Made by a program: the position numbers and the translations under genes
The notes under the pieces: model-generated
Databases searched by the model: none
Seen by the model: only the letters and a program-made list of their open reading frames with translations
What the model was told of the DNA's origin: nothing
Shown: positions 16,336 through 25,453 of the stretch, one piece after another
Numbering within the stretch: position 1 is the stretch's first letter
Layout: every line of letters starts with the position of its first letter
From: a bacterium
GTDB lineage: Bacteria > Bacteroidota > Ignavibacteria > Ignavibacteriales > Ignavibacteriaceae
Direction: 5' to 3'
Length of the DNA stretch: 64,000 bases
Assembly (NCBI GenBank): GCA_016716565.1
Contig: JADJWC010000001.1
Coordinates: 992,001-1,056,000 of the forward strand

Positions 16336-17673
16336 CTAACGAAGGAGGATCATTTTCTTGGTCTCAATAAAATTTTTAGCACGAAGCTGATAGAAGTACA
16401 CGCCGCTTGGATAATCGCTCGCATCCCATTCAACCTCATAACTGCCGGCTGGCTTATATTCATCAACAAAAGTCGAGACCTCATTACCGAGCACATCATA
16501 AATCTTTAATGATTGCCAACTGCCTACAGGTGACTGCCAACTGATTTTCGTACTTGGGTTGAATGGATTCGGATAGTTCTGCTCTAATGAGTAGACTGTC
16601 GGTAACAATTCGCCGCTTACCATCAGCTTCTGTATTGTTGCGTCACTGATCACTACATCTTCACCTGATTTCAGGTTTGTGTTGATCCTTTTTCCGCTTT
16701 CATCCAACAGTCTGATATCCATTCCTTCTACTCTTACTGTCAATGGATATGTTACCCCACTCATATCTATCGCCTTTACCGAACTGTTGATGTCTTCTGC
16801 TATTCTTCCGCTACTATATCTTATGTCGAAATTTCCTGTTGGTGGTGTGGGCGGCATTTTATAGTTGTCGAGGTTTACTTTGCCGTTTACTGCGTAAAGT
16901 GTAAAGCTCTTTCCAGCTGCATCTGTCGTTATTAACCTGCCCCAATCATTGGGAAACCATTCTGCTGATTTTCCATTCTTTTCCAGAGTTTCCGGTATAA
17001 TTATCTGTCCTGGCGCTGTAAGATTTATCCAGTATCCATATCCAGGATCTATCGTCGTTGCTATCTGATATCCACCTGAAAATTTGTAAATCGGGCTGCT
17101 TTGCAGTCCCGGAGGATTTGTTGTTACGTTGGCTGCTGTTACACTCAACTCATATCCTCCAAATAAGTTCCATCCTGCAGTTCCAGCTATCGGATCGTGA
17201 GGGACTATTTGTATACCACTAGCTGGCCATTCATCGCCGGTATTATAAACCTGCGAGTTATTGTGTTTCATCATATAACCCAATCCGGGAGCTACTGCTG
17301 TTACAGTCTGGTAAATTCCATTATACCTGAATACATCGGTAGAAGGATCTTTATTGATCCACCAGGTATTCACATTTTGATTCAAGGGGTGTAAACCTGG
17401 TATAGAAACTAGATTCCAGCCGTCTTGTATAGGGACAGTCAGTTGGAAAGTTACTCCACTCAATTCATAATTTATAGCAGCATTAAAAGCTTTCTGAACA
17501 AAATCTGGAGCAACAAGTTCAGTACAAGCCTCATTGGGGTGTGAATCAGTTGGTGAATCAGAAAGTGATAATGGAAGAAAATTAGCTGAGTCAACCAGTT
17601 CAAAGTAATCATATATATACATTGGGAGGAAAAGCACCATACAGTGTATCAAGTCCCGTCTGTAACGTATCAA
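16336..17673 (-). CDS. SGNH-like T9SS protein, copy B, 3' part with extra C-terminal domain
   Basis: This frame carries the end of the SGNH domain (DSPTDSHPNEACTELVAPDF), then a region of about 270 residues absent from copy A (PIQDGWNLVSIPG, TAGWNLFGGYELS, YGYWINLTAPGQI). It ends in a T9SS tail of the SPVGSWQSLKIYDVLGNEVS type (KKMILLR). The WNLVSIPG module is frequent in secreted Ignavibacteria proteins and has no known activity. The frame joins the middle piece (17609-17998) only if an AT unit is restored at 17611-17618, where copy A has five AT units and copy B has four. Confidence 0.75.
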   Translation of the reverse strand: MIRYRRDLIHCMVLFLPMYIYDYFELVDSANFLPLSLSDSPTDSHPNEACTELVAPDFVQKAFNAAINYELSGVTFQLTVPIQDGWNLVSIPGLHPLNQNVNTWWINKDPSTDVFRYNGIYQTVTAVAPGLGYMMKHNNSQVYNTGDEWPASGIQIVPHDPIAGTAGWNLFGGYELSVTAANVTTNPPGLQSSPIYKFSGGYQIATTIDPGYGYWINLTAPGQIIIPETLEKNGKSAEWFPNDWGRLITTDAAGKSFTLYAVNGKVNLDNYKMPPTPPTGNFDIRYSSGRIAEDINSSVKAIDMSGVTYPLTVRVEGMDIRLLDESGKRINTNLKSGEDVVISDATIQKLMVSGELLPTVYSLEQNYPNPFNPSTKISWQSPVGSWQSLKIYDVLGNEVSTFVDEYKPAGSYEVEWDASDYPSGVYFYQLRAKNFIETKKMILLR

Positions 17674-17998
17674 CCATCCATTTATTAAACCATCTTAATC
17701 TTGCCGCATCATCAGGATTATTCCCAGTCGGAACAATTGGAGGTATATTCCACCACACAAAGAATTTTTGCGGGTATTGCTCCATCTTTCGTGCAATCTT
17801 CCTTGCATACCATTGAAAATTATAAATTGTCTGGTCATATGGTCGATTTATTGTATCACTTGGCTCTCCATAAGACCAAATATCTGATTGAGAAGCAAAA
17901 CAATGTTTAATCATTATAATGGAGTAAGTCTCAGTATCAAGATAATCTTCTTTGAATGAGTAAGTGCCTTCATCATAAAACGCACTTTTCATTCCCAT
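17609..17998 (-). CDS. SGNH-like T9SS protein, copy B, middle piece
   Basis: The middle of the SGNH domain (SIIMIKHCFASQ ... KFFVWWNIPPIVPTGN) is intact here, whereas copy A is broken in this stretch. It is separated from the 5' piece by a one-base deletion near 17985-17990 (copy A CGCACCTTTCCATT, copy B CGCACTTTTCATT) and from the 3' piece by loss of one AT unit near 17615. Confidence 0.65.
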   Translation of the reverse strand: MGMKSAFYDEGTYSFKEDYLDTETYSIIMIKHCFASQSDIWSYGEPSDTINRPYDQTIYNFQWYARKIARKMEQYPQKFFVWWNIPPIVPTGNNPDDAARLRWFNKWMVDTLQTGLDTLYGAFPPNVYI

Positions 17999-18249
17999 AA
18001 TCTATTGCCTCCAGGTGGATAATCATCTGTTGGATTATAAATTGTGCAACTATCTTCTCCAGTATAATTATTGGCAATATTATATGCCAACAATTCAGCA
18101 GGCACATCAGTTGTTACTCCATTTTGAGTATAGATTTGAGAACCTACCGATTGAACCAGGTATGCCATTTTTCTAAATTTCTCCTGCCCAAAAATGTTGG
18201 AGCCTAGCCCGATCAAAATGATTAAGACAAGAATTGTTTTATTCTTCAT
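17989..18249 (-). CDS. SGNH-like T9SS protein, copy B, 5' piece with signal peptide
   Basis: The start is at ATG 18249 with AAGGAAG before it, as in copy A. It encodes the signal peptide and first 65 mature residues, identical to copy A, before the frame is lost near 17990. Repairing the two indels would give one protein of about 630 residues ending at 16336. Confidence 0.7.
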   Translation of the reverse strand: MKNKTILVLIILIGLGSNIFGQEKFRKMAYLVQSVGSQIYTQNGVTTDVPAELLAYNIANNYTGEDSCTIYNPTDDYPPGGNRLWE

Positions 18250-18314
18250 TATCAGCTTCCTTAAATTAAAAATATTTGAAAATTGAACCACCAAAAAAGA
18301 GCTTAAACAAATTA

Positions 18315-18786
18315 TACGTCATAATGATATGTTAATTATAGTTCCATAAGAGAGATTAAAATGGCCAACCAATATTCAGATGAATGTAATTTATGCCAGT
18401 TTAGTAATTAAAAAGTCATTAAGCAGCTGGGAGATAATATTTAATGACAGTAGTTGATGGACAAAGAGCACAGCCCTAACTTCTTGATTAATTCGTACCT
18501 AAAATCAATAATTAATTTGATAAAATCAATAAGATTTTAATATTTATCAAAATTTAATAAACAAGAATAATGAACAATCAGCAATATTCTGCTGATATAA
18601 TAAATCACCCGATCTTAAATTTCTCATTTGCAATGTGTAAAACTATGTTTAATTAGTAATATTACAATGAAAACGAGTAAAAAGTCGAATTATTAAAGCC
18701 AGATAAAAATGAAAAAATAATGATTCTAGAGTTGAATAGATTTGATAAACCCTTTTCTAGGTCAACTCAAATTTCAGCTCAGTGTT
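18315..18786. other. Gene-free AT-rich region
   Basis: About 470 bp follow the duplication. I see no gene, repeat or strong hairpin. Confidence 0.45.
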
Positions 18787-19050
18787 TTATTCATTTTTAT
18801 ATAACATCTTGCTAAACTTGTTATACAACCAGGCAATTAATACACCTCCAATGAATCCCAGAATAAAACCCCAAATAAATCCAATCAGGCCGCCACCCCA
18901 GCTCATGCTGTAACCGATGAATAGCACCTGTAATTTTGAAAAATATTCATCCGATAGTCCTTGGCTGACGAAAAACCATGTCATCAATAGCATTGTTAAT
19001 CCGAAAAGAATCCCAAAAGATAACCCAAAAGCCCTTAATCGTAATTCCAT
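18787..19050 (-). CDS. Small membrane protein with two hydrophobic segments
   Basis: The start at 19050 is chosen because GGAGGG (19054-19060) is ideally placed before it; the upstream ATG at 19062 overlaps that ribosome binding site. The 87-residue product has hydrophobic segments at about 8-27 and a glycine-rich one at about 45-78 (GGGLIGFIWGFILGFIGGVL), and a short charged tail. No family was recognised. It stands alone between two long gaps. Confidence 0.65.
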   Translation of the reverse strand: MELRLRAFGLSFGILFGLTMLLMTWFFVSQGLSDEYFSKLQVLFIGYSMSWGGGLIGFIWGFILGFIGGVLIAWLYNKFSKMLYKNE

Positions 19051-19481
19051 TTTGCCCTCCATTTTTTGATTTGAAATTTAAGAAGTAGAATTATCATTAC
19101 ATTATTTGTTTATTATCTGAAACAAACTAAATCAAAATAACTGTGAAAGGCAAGTATTAATTAACGAACCGCAAGCAAAATTTCTAAGTATATAATTCTG
19201 ATAATAAAATGAGTAATTGTTTGGCAACAATGGCTTTTACGCCAAATATGGTTAAAAGACGATTATACTAAGTTTAGTTTTGTAATGGAATGTTTTAAAA
19301 AGATAATTATTTATAAACAGTCTCATTTTGAGTTTGATAGATTTTATAGCGCTAAGAAAATTCATATTAATCTTGGAATTAAATTTGAATGAGTGAATGA
19401 ATAATTTATTTTCGTAGCTACATAACTAGGGTTGTATTTAACTCAACTATTTCACACATTTATACAATATGGAGGGCTAAA
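19051..19481. other. Gene-free region before the DNRLRE-like lipoprotein gene
   Basis: About 430 bp of AT-rich sequence separate divergent genes and presumably hold both promoters. I see no repeat or hairpin. GGAGGG precedes the next gene. Confidence 0.45.
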
Positions 19482-20477
19482 ATGAAGCTCATAAAATCTC
19501 TCATCTTTTCAGGACTTTTGCTGTCCGTAATTTTCATTACTGGCTGTAACGAGGCACCAGTTAATCCAAATGAAAGTATTGATGGTGGCCGATTATCAAA
19601 AGCTGTAACTTCAGTAAGGTTACATATTTTCAATACGAATGCTAATTTACAAACTGTAAATATCTATGCAGTTAGCTCCGATTGGGCTGAATGTATAGTT
19701 ACTTATAATACTCAACCAACTCTCCACCCCGGACCTGAAGGATCGTTTGTAACTGATGTTAATAATGATTGGATAATAACAGATATATCAGGAATATATT
19801 ATAAATGGGTAGATGGAACATATGATAATTTCGGAATTCTTCTTACCAGTGCAGGCACAAATCTGGAGAGATTTGATAGCAAAGAAGGTACAAATCCACC
19901 ATTTATAAGGATAACATTTGATGATGAATCCTACGAGGATATAGCTGATATAGCAGATACAGAACTTAATGAGTTATATCCCGACCTTAATTTTTGTAAT
20001 GCAGTATATTTGTACAATGGTGTTGTTAATGGATATGAAAAGTTAGCTTTACTTAAATTTGACGTTCAATATGTACCCCAGGTAGAATGTGAAACCGCCT
20101 ATGCGTTTGATGAGGAGGATGGTACCTGCTTCATAGATTTAGGCTTTGGTAATTGGGGTTGGAGTATTTATCTGCCAGCACCTGGCACATATACATTTCC
20201 GGTTTACGCTGCTGCAGGGCAGTGTGATATTACAAAGGGAACATATGTAGGGGATGTAACCGCTGTCTACGCTAATGGAACAGTTACATTCACATATGAT
20301 TTCGAACCTGGTTTCTCAACTGAAGAGACTCATTTCTATGCAGGGTATACACCAGTACCTAGAGATAAAAAAGGTAAACCGACTGTTGCTCCAGGCCAAT
20401 ATAAAATTGGTACAGGTCTGAGTGGTGGAATTTATATAATCGCACATGCTGTTGTGTGCTCAAGCGATTGGGATTAG
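19482..20477 (+). CDS. DNRLRE-like surface lipoprotein
   Basis: This 331-residue protein has a lipoprotein signal (LLSVIFITGC). Residues about 35-160 resemble DNRLRE (disaggregatase-related) beta-sandwich domains: TSVRLHIFNTNANLQTVNIY, SDWAECIVTYNTQPT and ISGIYYKWVDGTYDNFGILL. The C-terminal 120 residues contain pairs of cysteines, including TAYAFDEEDGTCFID, in a beta-rich segment I do not recognise. GGAGGG precedes the ATG and a good terminator follows. It is probably anchored in the outer membrane; its function is unknown. Confidence 0.75.
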   Translation: MKLIKSLIFSGLLLSVIFITGCNEAPVNPNESIDGGRLSKAVTSVRLHIFNTNANLQTVNIYAVSSDWAECIVTYNTQPTLHPGPEGSFVTDVNNDWIITDISGIYYKWVDGTYDNFGILLTSAGTNLERFDSKEGTNPPFIRITFDDESYEDIADIADTELNELYPDLNFCNAVYLYNGVVNGYEKLALLKFDVQYVPQVECETAYAFDEEDGTCFIDLGFGNWGWSIYLPAPGTYTFPVYAAAGQCDITKGTYVGDVTAVYANGTVTFTYDFEPGFSTEETHFYAGYTPVPRDKKGKPTVAPGQYKIGTGLSGGIYIIAHAVVCSSDWD

Positions 20478-20504
20478 GCTTCATAAACAATATTTAAAAT
20501 TGTT

Positions 20505-20532
20505 AAGGCTGCTATTAAGCAGCCTTTTTTAT
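20505..20532 (+). terminator. Rho-independent terminator
   Basis: AAGGCTGC pairs with GCAGCCTT around a 6-nt loop and continues into a run of T, 28 nt after the lipoprotein stop codon. Confidence 0.85.
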
Positions 20533-20645
20533 TTACTCAATTCTATCATTACAATGTATATTAGTATTTTAACACTTAAAGATCAATAAAAAATAAAATG
20601 ATTTAATAAGCATTTAAAATAATAATCCTTCTTTCGCATAACCAT

Positions 20646-21755
20646 ATGATTCTCAAAACAGATTGCCGGCATTTCAAAGGTGACAGACCCTGCGATCCTC
20701 ACAAAGAACAGGGAGTAAAGTGTGATAATTGTAATTTTTATCAGCCTATAAAATCTAAAATATTAATCATCAAGCTTGATGCTGTTGGAGATGTTCTTCG
20801 AACAACTTCAATTCTTAAACCTCTAAAGAAAAAATATCCGGACAGTTATTTTGAGTGGTGCACAAGAAAAAATTCCTTAGAACTTTTTAAGTATAGCCCA
20901 CTTGTTGATGAAGTTATTTTGTTTGAAGATGATGCTCTTTTCAGAATTGGTGCAGAGGAATACGATATCGTAATAAATCTGGATACTTCAAAAATCAGTT
21001 CTGCTATAGCAGCGAATGCATCGGCAAAGAGTAAATTCGGATTTGTGCTGAACAAAAAAGGGTATGTTGAAGCAGCATCGTCTTCCGCTCAAAAGTGGCT
21101 GGAAATGAGCGCATTTGATGATGTGAAGAAAGCGAATCAAAAATCCTATCAGAAAATTATGTACGAAATACTGGAACTGGAACTACCTGTTGAGCCTCCA
21201 TTAATTCAAATATCAGAAAAAGAAAATACAAGGATTATATCGAAAAATTTTATTAAGAGTTTGAATAAAACAAAACCAGTTATTGGATTAAATGTTGGTG
21301 TTGGGACAAAGTGGCCAAGTAAAGGCTGGCCAATTAAAAGATGGCAAGAACTGATAGAAAAGTTAGGGAAGGAAGAATATAACTTACTCTTGCTTGGTGG
21401 TCCTGAAGAAGTTGAGATAATCAAGCAATTGAAAGAAGAATTCTCATACATTACAAATACCGGATGCGATAATTCATTATTGGAATTTGCTGCTGTTGTT
21501 GACTTGTGCGATTTAATTATAACAGCAGATACACTCGCACTTCATATTGCAACTGCACTTGGGAAGAAAATAGTCGCGCTTTTTGGCCCAACTTCTCAGA
21601 GCGAAATTGAGCTGTATGGTAAAGGAATTAAATTATTGTCACCGGAAGGTTGTATCTGTTATTATAAAAAATACTGTTCGGAAAGAGTTTCTTGCATGGA
21701 GAAAATAACAAGTGATATGGTTATAAATGCGATTGGTCAGTTGTTAAAAAAATAA
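20646..21755 (+). CDS. Glycosyltransferase family 9 (heptosyltransferase-like) with N-terminal cysteine cluster
   Basis: This 369-residue protein has a GT9 core: KILIIKLDAVGDVLRTTSIL at about 38-57, GLNVGVGTKWPSKGWPI near 215, and DTLALHIATALGKKIVALFG near 297. Such enzymes add heptose or related sugars to LPS-type glycolipids at the inner membrane. The first 30 residues hold four cysteines (C7, C16, C25, C28) in a CxxC-containing cluster, and the last 40 hold CICYYKKYCSERVSC. The cluster may bind a metal and is not part of classical WaaC/WaaF. It lies convergent to the WbpD-like gene, in a surface-polysaccharide region. Confidence 0.85.
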   Translation: MILKTDCRHFKGDRPCDPHKEQGVKCDNCNFYQPIKSKILIIKLDAVGDVLRTTSILKPLKKKYPDSYFEWCTRKNSLELFKYSPLVDEVILFEDDALFRIGAEEYDIVINLDTSKISSAIAANASAKSKFGFVLNKKGYVEAASSSAQKWLEMSAFDDVKKANQKSYQKIMYEILELELPVEPPLIQISEKENTRIISKNFIKSLNKTKPVIGLNVGVGTKWPSKGWPIKRWQELIEKLGKEEYNLLLLGGPEEVEIIKQLKEEFSYITNTGCDNSLLEFAAVVDLCDLIITADTLALHIATALGKKIVALFGPTSQSEIELYGKGIKLLSPEGCICYYKKYCSERVSCMEKITSDMVINAIGQLLKK

Positions 21756-21769
21756 ATATTTATCATTTA

Positions 21770-22348
21770 TTAATTTACTTCTGAAACCATTCCATTCTTA
21801 AGCTGATACTTCTTTTTAGATTTTTCACAATAAGCAAAACCATCGTTATCAAAACTTAATCGTTTACCTGCTTCTGATACCCAGCCAATTACTTTTCCCG
21901 GAATGCCTACTACGAGTGCATAATCAGGTACATCTTTAGTTACTACTGAACCGGCACCAACCAAACAATTTTTCCCGAGAGTTATTCCGCAGACAATAGT
22001 AGCATTTGCACCAATTGATGCACCTTCTTTCACAAGAGTTTTTACGTAAAATTGTGCGCCAACCTGGGGATATTTGCACTTTGGATCCAATATGTTTGTG
22101 AACACCATTGAAGGTCCGCAAAAAACATAATCTTCAAGTGTTACACCCTCATAAATCGAAACGTTATTCTGCACCTTGCAGAAATCACCGATAGAAACAT
22201 TATTTCCAACATTAACGTTTTGACCAAACACACATTTTTTACCAATCCTTGCACCGCTCTGAACATGACTGAAGTGCCAAATCTTTGTTCCTTCACCAAT
22301 CACGCAATTTTCATCAACATAAGCAGATTCATGCTTAAAGTAATTCAT
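21770..22348 (-). CDS. wbpD: UDP-2-acetamido-3-amino-sugar N-acetyltransferase (WbpD/WlbB-like)
   Basis: This 192-residue left-handed beta-helix acyltransferase has clear hexapeptide repeats (VIGEGTKIWHFSHVQSGARI, VGNNVSIGDFCKVQNNVSIY, IVCGITLGKNCLVGAGSVV). In WbpD the enzyme acetylates the 3-amino group of UDP-GlcNAc3NA using acetyl-CoA. The C-terminal 35 residues (GFAYCEKSKKKYQLKNG) also occur in this subfamily. It lies 14 nt after the WbpB-like gene, in an operon with the WbpA-like gene, which supports the pathway assignment. Confidence 0.85.
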   Translation of the reverse strand: MNYFKHESAYVDENCVIGEGTKIWHFSHVQSGARIGKKCVFGQNVNVGNNVSIGDFCKVQNNVSIYEGVTLEDYVFCGPSMVFTNILDPKCKYPQVGAQFYVKTLVKEGASIGANATIVCGITLGKNCLVGAGSVVTKDVPDYALVVGIPGKVIGWVSEAGKRLSFDNDGFAYCEKSKKKYQLKNGMVSEVN

Positions 22349-22362
22349 TTACAATTCCTTGT

Positions 22363-23313
22363 TTATTTATATTTAATAGCAAATGGATGGATGTTTTCTT
22401 TGCTTTCGATTACTGATGCTGACCGGAGTTTTTGGACAAGGATAATTGAAGGTCTTGCATCCTCAATTCCAAAACCATTTCCTTTAAGAGTTTCCTCATA
22501 CACACGAGTATGTAAATCAGTAAAACCTTCCGAAAATTGTACCTCCTCACCATCTACAGTAACTGATCTGAATGTGGATGCACCTTTACTGGAAGCTTCT
22601 GCCGGTAAGTCTTCTCTTTCAGTAGAGAGAAACCACTTGACAGTTGCATCCTGAAGTTCAATAAATCCTGACATTCTTTTGCTATCCTTAATATGCAAAA
22701 CACAGGATTGCGCATCACCAAAAAGCCAAACTAGAAAATCAAAAAAATGAATGCCGATATTTGTTGCAATACCTCCTGATTTTTCGACCATACCTTTCCA
22801 TGAAAAATAATACCATAAACCGCGTGAAGTAATATAAGTCAATACAACTTCATGCTTCTTTTTTGATTTTTCTTTGGAAAGTTTTTGTTTCAATTCTAAA
22901 AGAACAGGGTGGACCCGGAGTTGCAAAACAGTGAAAACTCGGGCTGATGACTCATTTTCCAATTCTTGAAGAGCGTCCAGGTTCCATGGGTTAAGCACGA
23001 GAGGTTTTTCACAAATTGCATGAGCTCCAACTCTCAAAGCAAGTCTGATATGTGCGTCATGTAAATTATTTGGTGAGCAGATAGAGAGATAATCAACTTT
23101 ATGATCTCTGTGTTCTCTTCTTAATTTTTCGAGATGTCTGTCGAATCTTTCAAACTCAGTAAAAAAACTGACATCCGGAAAATATTTATCGAGTATTCCA
23201 ACAGAATCATGCGGATCAACAGCCGCAACTAATTGATTACCTGTGTCTTTAATTGCCTGCAGATGTCTGGGAGCGATATATCCCGCTACACCAGTAATTG
23301 CAAAATTTTTCAT
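22363..23313 (-). CDS. wbpB: UDP-GlcNAcA 3-dehydrogenase-like oxidoreductase (WbpB, Gfo/Idh/MocA family)
   Basis: This 316-residue protein has an N-terminal NAD-binding fold (FAITGVAGYIAPRHLQAI), the family's ICEKPLVLNPWNL segment near residue 103, and the catalytic-region GGIATNIGIHFFDFLVWLFG. In the WbpA-B-E-D-I pathway it oxidises C3 of UDP-GlcNAcA before transamination. It sits 13 nt after the WbpA-like gene, so the three are an operon. The WbpE aminotransferase that should follow is not in this window. Confidence 0.85.
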   Translation of the reverse strand: MKNFAITGVAGYIAPRHLQAIKDTGNQLVAAVDPHDSVGILDKYFPDVSFFTEFERFDRHLEKLRREHRDHKVDYLSICSPNNLHDAHIRLALRVGAHAICEKPLVLNPWNLDALQELENESSARVFTVLQLRVHPVLLELKQKLSKEKSKKKHEVVLTYITSRGLWYYFSWKGMVEKSGGIATNIGIHFFDFLVWLFGDAQSCVLHIKDSKRMSGFIELQDATVKWFLSTEREDLPAEASSKGASTFRSVTVDGEEVQFSEGFTDLHTRVYEETLKGNGFGIEDARPSIILVQKLRSASVIESKENIHPFAIKYK

Positions 23314-23326
23314 CTACTTATATGAA

Positions 23327-24655
23327 TTATGCTTTAAATATGTTCTTTGATTTTATTCCTCTAGCTTCAAACGCATTGCGGGAATCCACTATACGCTCTG
23401 AGTGTTGAGCAATAAATTTGTAATCAAATGTTGAGTGATCAGTGCTTAAAACTACAAGATCATATTTTCTAAGATTCTCTTTACTCAACTTAATTGATTT
23501 CATATTATAATCATATTTTCTGGTTTTCGGAAGTACAGGAATGAACGGATCGGAATACTCAACCGTCGCACCCTTCTCACGATAAATTTCAATTAATTTT
23601 AGAGAAGGGGATTCTCTCATATCGTCAATATCTTTTTTATATGCAGCACCTAAAATCAATACTTTCGACCCATTTAATGTTTTCTTAAACTTATTCAGGA
23701 ACTCCATCGATCTCTCGACAACATAGTACGGCTGATGAGTATTTATTTCCCCGGCAAGTTCAATGAATTTGGTGTTTACTTCAAATTCTCTTGCTTTCCA
23801 GGTTAAGTAGAACGGATCAATAGGAATACAGTGTCCTCCAAGTCCGGGACCCGGATAAAATGGTTTAAATCCAAAAGGTTTGGTCGAAGCTGCTGCAATC
23901 ACTTCCCAGATATCAATACCCATTCTATCAAACACCATCTTCAGTTCATTTACCATTGCAATGTTTATTGAGCGGAAAATATTTTCAAGCAGCTTACTGG
24001 ATTCAGCAGCCTTTGTAGAAGATACCGGAACAGTTTTAATTATAACCAAATCATAAAGTGCCCGTGCAATTTTAAGGCATGTTGGTGTGACGCCGCCAAC
24101 TACCTTTGGAATTGTTACTGTTGAAAAATCCGGATTGTTCGGGTCTTCACGTTCGGGACTGAATGCGAGATAAAAATCTTTTCCCACCTTGAATTTATTT
24201 TTACCTGCCTTCGTTGCATTTTCAAAAAGCGGTTTCAGAATTTCATCGGTAGTTCCAGGATATGTTGTAGATTCAAGAGTAACCAGCTGACCTTTTCTCA
24301 AATACTTGGCAATTGTTTTTGCTGTATCAAAAACGTAAGACATATCTGGTTCACGGTGTTCATCCAAAGGAGTTGGAACGCAAATTATAATTGCATCAAC
24401 TTCAGGAAGTCTTGAAAAATCGGTTGTAGCTTTAAGCTTTCCTGATTTTACAGCATCTTTGATTTTATTTCCATTAATATGCTTTATATAACTTTTACCT
24501 TGAGATAAAAGCTTGACTTTCTTTTCATCCAGATCAAAACCTAAAACGTTAATTTTTTTTTCAGTGAAAGCTAGACCAAGTGGTAAACCTACATATCCCA
24601 TTCCCACTATGCCCACTTTTACAGTTTTATTTTTTATTTTGTCTAAAATGTTCAT
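23327..24655 (-). CDS. wbpA: UDP-GlcNAc 6-dehydrogenase (WbpA-like nucleotide-sugar dehydrogenase)
   Basis: This 442-residue NAD-dependent dehydrogenase oxidises the C6 alcohol of UDP-GlcNAc to UDP-GlcNAcA. Visible features are the Rossmann start (VGIVGMGYVGLPLGLAF), the ICVPTPLDEHREPD block, the active-site GLGGHCIPIDPFYLTWKA with its cysteine, and the C-terminal GAAYKKDIDDMRESPSL. Its length is normal. It is the first gene of the minus-strand operon with WbpB and WbpD homologues. Confidence 0.9.
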   Translation of the reverse strand: MNILDKIKNKTVKVGIVGMGYVGLPLGLAFTEKKINVLGFDLDEKKVKLLSQGKSYIKHINGNKIKDAVKSGKLKATTDFSRLPEVDAIIICVPTPLDEHREPDMSYVFDTAKTIAKYLRKGQLVTLESTTYPGTTDEILKPLFENATKAGKNKFKVGKDFYLAFSPEREDPNNPDFSTVTIPKVVGGVTPTCLKIARALYDLVIIKTVPVSSTKAAESSKLLENIFRSINIAMVNELKMVFDRMGIDIWEVIAAASTKPFGFKPFYPGPGLGGHCIPIDPFYLTWKAREFEVNTKFIELAGEINTHQPYYVVERSMEFLNKFKKTLNGSKVLILGAAYKKDIDDMRESPSLKLIEIYREKGATVEYSDPFIPVLPKTRKYDYNMKSIKLSKENLRKYDLVVLSTDHSTFDYKFIAQHSERIVDSRNAFEARGIKSKNIFKA

Positions 24656-24870
24656 TTTTAGTCCGTAAATGGTGAATTTAATGATATTTGCTTGAGTGTA
24701 TTAAAATAATCCACTTTTACTTATTTAATAATTTTTACTTCTGAAACTTATTGATATGCTTTTCTTTTCAATTAAATAAAAAGACCCTAATAAATATCTT
24801 GAATCAGCACCTTATTATTGCCATTATTGTGCCAATTCCTCAATTAAACCAAACAAAATAAGGAGATCTT

Positions 24871-25452
24871 ATGTTCGTAAAAAAAATCATTTCACTCTTC
24901 GCAATTGTTGCAATCTATTTTATTTCAGTTGCTGCCTGTGCAGCTCCATCATCACCGGGGAAGATAGAAGATTTCGAACTTCGTGATACGAATGGCAAGG
25001 AACATTCTTTATCCGATTATAAAGATTCCAAAGCAATCGTGGTAATGTTTATTGCCACAGAATGCCCTGTGTCGAATGATTACAACTCGCGAATGGAAAA
25101 AATATTTAATGACTACAAAGAAAAAGGTTTTGCTTTCCTAGGAATTAATTCGAACAAAGCCGAATCAGTAGATAGGATCAAAGAACACGCAGAAGACAAC
25201 CAATTGACATTTACTATTTTAAAAGATGAGAAAAATATGATAGCAGATAAGTTCGAAGCCTCAGTAACGCCGGAAGTTTATGTGTTAAACAAAAATTTCG
25301 ATGTTCTGTATCACGGCCGAATAGACAATGCAAGAGATGAATCTGAAGTTGTTAGTAAAGATTTAGAAAATGCTTTAAATGAAATTCTATCCGGAAAGGA
25401 AGTTTCAAAGAAAGAAACAAAAGCTTTTGGTTGTACAATAAAAAGGATATAA
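24871..25452 (+). CDS. Redoxin-domain (peroxiredoxin-like) exported protein
   Basis: This 193-residue protein starts after a perfect AAGGAG. It has a signal or lipoprotein signal (YFISVAACAAPS). The AhpC/TSA-type thioredoxin fold carries a single active cysteine in TECPVSNDYN and a second cysteine near the end in FGCTIKR, a pairing seen in a subgroup of secreted redoxins. It ends two bases before the next thioredoxin-like gene, so the two form an operon acting in the periplasm. The substrate is unknown. Confidence 0.85.
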   Translation: MFVKKIISLFAIVAIYFISVAACAAPSSPGKIEDFELRDTNGKEHSLSDYKDSKAIVVMFIATECPVSNDYNSRMEKIFNDYKEKGFAFLGINSNKAESVDRIKEHAEDNQLTFTILKDEKNMIADKFEASVTPEVYVLNKNFDVLYHGRIDNARDESEVVSKDLENALNEILSGKEVSKKETKAFGCTIKRI

Positions 25453-25453
25453 A

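Larger units (their letters stand above)
17465..18314. repeat. Segmental duplication, copy B (850 bp)
   Basis: This is the partner of 15269-16120. The copies are direct repeats about 2.2 kb apart, and identity stops abruptly at both ends. Confidence 0.85.
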
